Shown here: in pieces, positions 59,047-64,000 of the stretch
Position numbering within the stretch: position 1 is the stretch's first letter
Layout: every line of letters begins with the position of its first letter
Source of the DNA: Thioclava nitratireducens
GTDB lineage: Bacteria > Pseudomonadota > Alphaproteobacteria > Rhodobacterales > Rhodobacteraceae
Length of the DNA: 64,000 bases
Reading direction: 5' to 3'
Assembly (NCBI RefSeq): GCF_001940525.2
Contig: NZ_CP019437.1
Location: 2,330,501 to 2,394,500 of the forward strand
Notes under the pieces: generated by a model
Told to the model about the DNA's origin: nothing
Database searches by the model: none
Seen by the model: only the letters and a program-made list of their open reading frames with translations
Translations under genes and position numbers: made by a program

Positions 59047-59564
59047 CCGATCGCTTTCAACCCCTTGGCGAAACGCGCCGCATTCTCGCGGTAATGCGCG
59101 GCCGAGCCCAGAAGCGCCTTGCGCGCGCCCTCGTCGAGTTCGCGAACGATCTTGCCCGGCGCGCCCATCACGAGGCTGCCGTCGGGAATTTCCTTGCCCT
59201 CGGTGATCAGCGCACCGGCGCCGATCAGGCAGCCCTTGCCGATCTTCGCCCCATTCAGAACCGTCGCCCCCATCCCGATCAGCGAGCCGTCCCCGATCGT
59301 GCATCCATGCAGCATCGCCTTGTGGCCGATCGTGCAATTTTCGCCGATGGTCAGCGGAAAACCCATATCGGTATGGCAGACCACGTTTTCCTGCAGGTTC
59401 GAGCCGCGTCCGACCCGGATTTCCTCGTTATCGCCGCGCAGGGTCGCGCAGAACCAAACCGAGGTTTCGGCCTCCAACACGACCTTGCCGATCACGTTGG
59501 CGTCGGCGGCGACCCATGCGTCTTCGGCGATTTTCGGGGCGATCCCGTCCAGTTCGTAAATCAT
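59043..59564 (-). CDS. gamma-carbonic anhydrase family protein
   Basis: The 173-residue left-handed beta-helix protein belongs to the YrdA/PaaY/CaiE group. The metal histidines are found in the segments [11 protein letters not shown] and [12 protein letters not shown]. Members of this group bind zinc; some hydrate CO2 and others hydrolyse thioesters, so the activity is open. The start overlaps the gmk stop by four bases, placing it at the end of a yicC-gmk operon. Confidence 0.94.
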   Translation of the reverse strand: MIYELDGIAPKIAEDAWVAADANVIGKVVLEAETSVWFCATLRGDNEEIRVGRGSNLQENVVCHTDMGFPLTIGENCTIGHKAMLHGCTIGDGSLIGMGATVLNGAKIGKGCLIGAGALITEGKEIPDGSLVMGAPGKIVRELDEGARKALLGSAAHYRENAARFAKGLKAIG

Positions 59565-60205
59565 CTTGCGTCGAACTCCCTGTTCAGTTTTCGCACGAAT
59601 TCGCTGAGCCCGACCTGACGGTCGCGGCGGTTACGCTCCGCAGTCAGAATGGTGCGCAGCATCTCCTCGGCGCGGTCGAGGTCGTCATTGACCAGAACAT
59701 AGTCATATTCCGACCAATGGCTGATCTCGGCGAGCGATTTCTCCATCCGGCTGCGGATCACGTCGTCGCTGTCCTGCGCGCGGCTGCGCAGACGGTCTTC
59801 CAGCGCCGCGATCGAAGGCGGCAGAATGAAGATCGAGACCACGTCCTTGCCAAGCGTGGAGTTGCGGATCTGCTGACCGCCCTGCCAGTCGACGTCGAAG
59901 AGCGTATCGCGCCCCTCGCCCATCGCCGCCTCCACCGGGCCTTTCGGGGTGCCGTAGAAATTGCCGAACACCTCGGCATGTTCCAGCATGTCGCCCTGCA
60001 CCACCATCGCTTCGAACTCTGCGCGGGTCTTGAAGAAATACTCGACACCATCGGTCTCGCCCGTGCGCGGATCGCGCGTCGTGGCCGAGACCGAGAAGCG
60101 CAGCGTCGGATCCCAGCTCATCAGCCGTTTGGCAAGCGTGGATTTTCCAGCGCCCGAGGGCGAGGACAGGATGATCAGAAGGCCGCGGCGGGCAGTGTCG
60201 GGCAT
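59561..60205 (-). CDS. gmk: guanylate kinase
   Basis: The 214-residue kinase phosphorylates GMP to GDP. It has the P-loop [15 protein letters not shown], the GMP-binding [20 protein letters not shown] region and the lid segment with [12 protein letters not shown] 60205, five bases after the yicC stop, gives the standard length. Confidence 0.97.
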   Translation of the reverse strand: MPDTARRGLLIILSSPSGAGKSTLAKRLMSWDPTLRFSVSATTRDPRTGETDGVEYFFKTRAEFEAMVVQGDMLEHAEVFGNFYGTPKGPVEAAMGEGRDTLFDVDWQGGQQIRNSTLGKDVVSIFILPPSIAALEDRLRSRAQDSDDVIRSRMEKSLAEISHWSEYDYVLVNDDLDRAEEMLRTILTAERNRRDRQVGLSEFVRKLNREFDAR

Positions 60206-60210
60206 TGGTA

Positions 60211-61146
60211 TCACTCTACGTTCTGGATCTGCTCGCGCAGCTGGTCGATCGCGTATTTCAACGCCAGACCGATCCGCGTCAACTCCGCATCGCCCGATTT
60301 CGAGCACAGCGTATTGGCCTCGCGCACGAATTCCTGCGCCAGAAATTCGAATTTGCGGCCCACGGGCCCGGTCTCGGCGAGAAGCGCGCGCGCGGCCTCG
60401 ACATGGACGCGGAGCCGTTCGATCTCTTCGGTGACATCCGCCTTGATCGCGATCAGCGCCAGTTCCTGCGCGACCCGGTCGGGATCGGCCTCGGTCGCTT
60501 CCATCACCCGCGCGAGCGCCGCGCGCAGCGTCTCTGCAGCTTTCGGAGCGCGCGCTGCGGCGGCGATTTCCGCTTCATCGGTCAACGCCGCGATCTCGTC
60601 GATGCGGGAGGCCAGCAACGCGCCCGTCCGCGCGCCTTCCTCGCGGCGCATCGCGACGAAGCTTTCCAGAACGGGCGCAAAACTCTCCATCAAGGCGGCC
60701 AGCAGTGCGGCGGGATCCTCGATCGTGCTGCCCGAGTGGTCGATCACCCCGCGCATCGCCATCAGGTCGCTCGGCTTGAGCGGCGCCAGCGCCACGCCCT
60801 TGCGTTCGGCGGCGCGCTCGACCTTGTCGACGGCAGCAAGGGCGGCGTTCAGCACCTCCGGCTCGATCCGCATCGCGGCACTGCCTACGGCCTGCGTGAG
60901 CTTCAGGTTCAGCGTGACGTTACCCCGCGCGACCCGTTCGCCGACCGCCTTGCGCAGCGCCGGCTCCAGCCCCTCGATATCGGGCAGCCGCAACCGCAGG
61001 TCGAAGCCCTTGCCATTGACCGAGCGCAGATCCCAGCTCCAGTCATGCCCCGCGCCGCTCCCCTGTCCGGCGGCAAATCCGGTCATCGAGACGGTGGCGG
61101 CGGCGGGCGCCCCCTCCGGGCGCGGCTCTGGGGCGGGCTTAACCAT
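60211..61146 (-). CDS. YicC/YloC family endoribonuclease
   Basis: The 311-residue protein shows the N-terminal block [20 protein letters not shown], the [19 protein letters not shown] motif, and the C-terminal signature [21 protein letters not shown]. YicC-type proteins are RNases implicated in small-RNA decay and are commonly paired with gmk, as here. The order yicC-gmk-gamma carbonic anhydrase has almost no spacing and is probably one operon. Confidence 0.94.
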   Translation of the reverse strand: MVKPAPEPRPEGAPAAATVSMTGFAAGQGSGAGHDWSWDLRSVNGKGFDLRLRLPDIEGLEPALRKAVGERVARGNVTLNLKLTQAVGSAAMRIEPEVLNAALAAVDKVERAAERKGVALAPLKPSDLMAMRGVIDHSGSTIEDPAALLAALMESFAPVLESFVAMRREEGARTGALLASRIDEIAALTDEAEIAAAARAPKAAETLRAALARVMEATEADPDRVAQELALIAIKADVTEEIERLRVHVEAARALLAETGPVGRKFEFLAQEFVREANTLCSKSGDAELTRIGLALKYAIDQLREQIQNVE

Positions 61147-61321
61147 TTAAGAGTTTCTTTCTCCATGTGACGAAAAAATGGCCTAACTTGGGGCCCGGTA
61201 AGAGTTCAGTAACGATTTCGTCCCGACGGTCAACCGCAAGGCGCCCCGCGCCACCGGCGCGCCGGGCGAGAGAAAGCGGCCCCGCGCCCGTGCCGCGCGG
61301 GACGAAACAAGGATGATAGAA

Positions 61322-62104
61322 ATGGATCGCGAGACCGACAGCAACGCTGCATCCCCCGCCTCGGCCAAAGGTCGCCGGGTCGGCAACGAGCTGCACGCCT
61401 ATTGGGAGGCGCTGCTCGACGGTCGCCCGATGCCCGCGCGCGCCGATATCGATCCGCGCGGCATCGACCGGGCACTGCAATTCGCCTTCATCCTCGAGCG
61501 CGTCGCGCCGGGCATGGCGCGGTTTCGCCTTGCGGGCCAGCATATCTGCGGCCTGATGGGAATGGAGGTGCGCGGCATGCCCCTGACCTCGCTCTTCGCG
61601 CCCGAAGCCCGCAAACAGATCGCCGATCTGACCGAGGCCGTCTTCGCGCGTCCCGCCATCGCCGAGGCGCAACTGACCTCGGCCGCAGGGCTCGGAAAAC
61701 CGGAACTGACGGGCCATCTGCTGATGCTGCCGCTGACGGACGATTTCGAGGCGGTGACGCGCGCGCTTGGATGTTTCGTAGCGGAGCCTCTGCGCGCTCC
61801 GGAGGCGGCGGACGGTAGCCTCGACGCAGGACGTGCCCCGCGCCGCTTTACCGTGTCAGCCGCGCGGATCAAGCCTTTGGAGATGCCGCCCCTGCGCGAC
61901 CCGCAGCCTTCGCCCCGACCGACTGGGCGCAGGTCTCCTCCGGCGCACTCCTTCGAGCAGCCCGTGCCGACCGCCGCCACCTCTGGCTTCGCCGAAAGCC
62001 AGACGCCTTACACCCCGCGGCCGAAATCCCGCGCCGCACATCTGGCGGAAATGACCCCGGAAGAGCGCCGCGCGATGTTCCGGGTGGTGCGACAGGAGGG
62101 TTAA
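61322..62104 (+). CDS. PAS domain protein (PAS_5/DUF1457-like)
   Basis: From ATG 61322 (AAGGATG about 8 nt upstream) the protein is 260 residues. Residues 20-160 match the PAS_5 pattern: an early LHAYWEALLDGRPMPARADI followed by DPRGIDRALQFAFILERV, then GQHICGLMGMEVRGMPLTSLF. The remainder is Pro/Arg-rich and disordered, ending in a helical segment, EMTPEERRAMFRVVRQEG. Members are cytoplasmic and of unknown function in Alphaproteobacteria. ATG 61313 is an alternative start. Confidence 0.85.
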   Translation: MDRETDSNAASPASAKGRRVGNELHAYWEALLDGRPMPARADIDPRGIDRALQFAFILERVAPGMARFRLAGQHICGLMGMEVRGMPLTSLFAPEARKQIADLTEAVFARPAIAEAQLTSAAGLGKPELTGHLLMLPLTDDFEAVTRALGCFVAEPLRAPEAADGSLDAGRAPRRFTVSAARIKPLEMPPLRDPQPSPRPTGRRSPPAHSFEQPVPTAATSGFAESQTPYTPRPKSRAAHLAEMTPEERRAMFRVVRQEG

Positions 62105-62147
62105 GACCCGTGATGGATGACCTCTGCACCGCCGACAGCAATAAATA

Positions 62148-62171
62148 GGCCCGGACGCAAAGGTCCGGGCC
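62148..62171. terminator. bidirectional terminator between PAS gene and DAHP synthase
   Basis: GGCCCGGA (62148-62155) pairs with TCCGGGCC (62164-62171) across 8 nt. The minus-strand side continues TATTTATTG and the plus side GATCTATTTCGG, so it can serve both convergent genes. Confidence 0.75.
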
Positions 62172-62212
62172 GATCTATTTCGGAAACTGTGCCGCGGCGC
62201 GACGATCGCGCC

Positions 62213-63583
62213 TTATTGCGAGGCCGCTTTCGCCAGCTTGCGGCGGTCCTGCAGCTCCTCGGCCACGAGGAACGCCAGTTCCAGCGATTGCGAGGCGTTC
62301 AGGCGCGGGTCGCAGGCGGTGTGGTAGCGCGAGGAAAGATCGCCGTCGGTTACCGCGCGCACGCCGCCGGTGCATTCGGTCACGTCCTTGCCGGTCATCT
62401 CGAAATGCACGCCGCCGGGGATCGTGCCCTCGGCTTTGTGAATCGCGAAGAATTCCTTCACCTCGCGCAGCACGGAGTCGAACGGGCGGGTCTTGAAGCC
62501 CGATGCGGACTTGATCGTGTTGCCATGCATCGGATCGCAGGACCAGACGACATTCGCGCCCTCGGCCTCGACCGTGCGGATCAGGCGCGGCAGGTGATCG
62601 CCAACCTTGCCCGCGCCGAAGCGCGCGATCAGCGTCAGACGGCCCGCTTCGTTCTCCGGGTTCAGCTTCTCCATCAGCACCTTGAGGTCGTCCTCGGTGG
62701 TGGTGGGGCCGCATTTCAGACCGATCGGGTTCTGCACGCCGCGTGCGAATTCGACATGTGCACCGTCGGGCTGACGGGTTCGGTCACCGATCCAGAGCAT
62801 GTGACCGGTGCCCGCAATCGGCAGGCCGGAGGTGGAATCGATGCGGCAGAGCGCCTCTTCGTATTCCAGCAGCAGCGCCTCGTGCGACGTGTAGAAATCG
62901 ACCGAAGCCAGCTCATTCGCGGTTTCCGAGGTCACGCCCGCGGCCCGCATGAAGTCCATCGCCTCGCTGATATGGTTGGCGACTTCGCGGTATTTCTCGG
63001 CCTCGTCGGCATCGGTGAAGCCGGCGATCCAGCTCTGGACGCGGTGGATGTCGGCGAAACCGCCCGTCGAGAAGGCGCGCAGCAGGTTCAGCGACGCCGC
63101 CGCCTGCGTGTAGGCCTGCAGCATCCGGTTCGGATCGGGCAGACGCGCCTCCGAGGTGAATTCGAAACCGTTGATGATGTCGCCGCGGTAACTCGGCAGC
63201 TCGGTGCCGTCGATGGTCTCGGTCGGCGCCGAACGCGGCTTGGCGAACTGGCCCGCCATGCGGCCGACCTTGATGACCGGAACCTTCGCGCCCCAGGTGA
63301 GCACGACCGCCATCTGCAGCATCACCTTGAACGTGTCACGGATATTGTCGGCGGAGAATTCCCCGAAGGACTCGGCGCAGTCGCCGCCCTGAAGCAGGAA
63401 CGCCTCGCCACGCGCAGCTTTCGCAAGCTCCGCCTTCAGCGTGCGCGCCTCGCCCGCGAAGACCAGCGGCGGCATCCGCGACAGCTGTGCCTCGACAGCG
63501 TTCAGCGCCCCCTGATCGGGATAGTCGGGCATCTGAACCCGCGGTTTCGCGCGCCAGTCCGATTTGCTCCAACCCTTGCCCAT
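62213..63583 (-). CDS. class II 3-deoxy-7-phosphoheptulonate (DAHP) synthase
   Basis: The 456-residue enzyme condenses phosphoenolpyruvate and erythrose 4-phosphate, the first step of the shikimate pathway. It is of the plant-like class [29 protein letters not shown], the [10 protein letters not shown] segment and [11 protein letters not shown] are present. GGAGG 5-6 nt before ATG 63583 fixes the start at [10 protein letters not shown]; the ATG at 63613 lacks a ribosome binding site and would place that site inside the gene. It diverges from the GlxA-type regulator. Confidence 0.96.
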   Translation of the reverse strand: MGKGWSKSDWRAKPRVQMPDYPDQGALNAVEAQLSRMPPLVFAGEARTLKAELAKAARGEAFLLQGGDCAESFGEFSADNIRDTFKVMLQMAVVLTWGAKVPVIKVGRMAGQFAKPRSAPTETIDGTELPSYRGDIINGFEFTSEARLPDPNRMLQAYTQAAASLNLLRAFSTGGFADIHRVQSWIAGFTDADEAEKYREVANHISEAMDFMRAAGVTSETANELASVDFYTSHEALLLEYEEALCRIDSTSGLPIAGTGHMLWIGDRTRQPDGAHVEFARGVQNPIGLKCGPTTTEDDLKVLMEKLNPENEAGRLTLIARFGAGKVGDHLPRLIRTVEAEGANVVWSCDPMHGNTIKSASGFKTRPFDSVLREVKEFFAIHKAEGTIPGGVHFEMTGKDVTECTGGVRAVTDGDLSSRYHTACDPRLNASQSLELAFLVAEELQDRRKLAKAASQ

Positions 63584-63758
63584 CTGATCCTCCAAAAGCG
63601 TGGTCGTGTTCATTCGGCGCCGCTTATAGACGGCGCGGGTCTGGGAAACAAACCCGAATTTGCATTTCGACAAGTCTGCAGCGCCCACCTTGCCCCCCTC
63701 TTGCGGCGCGCGCCAATTTCCTGTTTCGGTGATTCACCACAGATGACGGATTGACGAC

Positions 63759-64000
63759 ATGCCTGATCCCCGCCCCACCCGTCGGCCAGCCCCTTCGCAA
63801 GGAATGATCCGGATTGGCCCGGACGCACGCCAGCGTTCGGTCGTCTTCCTGCTTCTAGAGCGATTCACGATGATGGCCTTCGCAAGCGCGATCGAGCCGC
63901 TGCGCCTTGCCAACCAGGTATCCGGTCGCACGCTCTACACGTGGAAACTCGCCTCAGAGTCCGGCGCGGATGTCACCTGCTCGAACGGGACGACCTTCCG
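63759..64000 (+). CDS. GlxA-type AraC family transcriptional regulator, N-terminal part (partial at window end)
   Basis: The first 80 residues are visible. After a basic leader, RSVVFLLLERFTMMAFASAI followed by EPLRLANQ matches the class I glutamine-amidotransferase-like (DJ-1/PfpI) sensor domain of GlxA/CdhR regulators, in which F-x-L-x-x-x-F-x-x-M-A-F-A-S-A-x-E-P-L-R is the hallmark. Such regulators often control quaternary amine or amino acid catabolism. The C-terminal AraC DNA-binding domain lies beyond the window. Confidence 0.8.
   Translation, partial: MPDPRPTRRPAPSQGMIRIGPDARQRSVVFLLLERFTMMAFASAIEPLRLANQVSGRTLYTWKLASESGADVTCSNGTTF

Overview
The window is high-GC, densely packed chromosomal DNA from an alphaproteobacterium, most likely a member of the Rhodobacterales (Paracoccaceae). 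The main reasons are the CtrA/SciP cell-cycle pair, a GTTC-N7-GTTC type SOS box, LpxI in place of LpxH, TrmFO, GluQ-RS, poly(3-hydroxybutyrate) genes, and the ligase-associated exonuclease with its ATP-dependent DNA ligase. No species assignment is possible from sequence reading alone. I see no insertion sequence, prophage, CRISPR array, rRNA or tRNA gene; the region looks like core genome.

Layout. 1-4 kb: the end of an HD hydrolase, then two unrelated NADP-dependent isocitrate dehydrogenases side by side (monomeric and eukaryotic-like dimeric). 4-6.6 kb: two very small ORFs, two tandem YitT membrane proteins and an SMR efflux protein. 6.7-13.5 kb: typA, gyrA and a BCCT transporter, each closed by a clear hairpin terminator. 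13.5-17.2 kb: trmFO, a YqaE-like membrane protein, gluQ, hisI, a NifU-like protein and a 40-residue membrane protein with a candidate LexA box. 17.2-24 kb: recG and ligA, then ctrA and sciP with candidate CtrA sites, and mnmA. 24-29.5 kb: phasin-like gene, DNA repair exonuclease plus ATP-dependent ligase, phaC, and a candidate small RNA with two C/U-rich loops. 29.5-34.6 kb: MFS exporter, Lrp regulator, succinate-semialdehyde dehydrogenase and a class III aminotransferase, which fit a 4-aminobutyrate or polyamine catabolic unit.

34.5-47.4 kb, minus strand: the classical envelope cluster pyrH-frr-uppS-cdsA-dxr-rseP-[57-residue membrane protein]-bamA-ompH-fabZ-lpxA-lpxI-lpxB-[small cytochrome c]. 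It joins translation recycling, isoprenoid and phospholipid precursors, outer-membrane protein assembly and lipid A synthesis. lpxD, usually between skp and fabZ, is absent. 47.5-55.3 kb: miaA, an AraC-type regulator, a chemoreceptor, and an aldehyde dehydrogenase next to an AcoR-like GAF/Fis regulator that lacks the AAA+ domain. The latter two genes are each preceded by the same 20-bp palindromic site. 55.3-64 kb: rlmE-ppx and a soluble PhoR-like kinase, a conserved hypothetical, yicC-gmk-gamma carbonic anhydrase, a PAS_5 protein, class II DAHP synthase, and the start of a GlxA-type regulator.

The best candidates for something undescribed are (1) the LexA-boxed 40-residue membrane protein with its repeat-bearing 3' UTR, (2) the small RNA beside phaC, (3) the AAA-less regulator with its paired operator, and (4) the hairpin that appears both to end ctrA transcription and to cover the ligA ribosome binding site.
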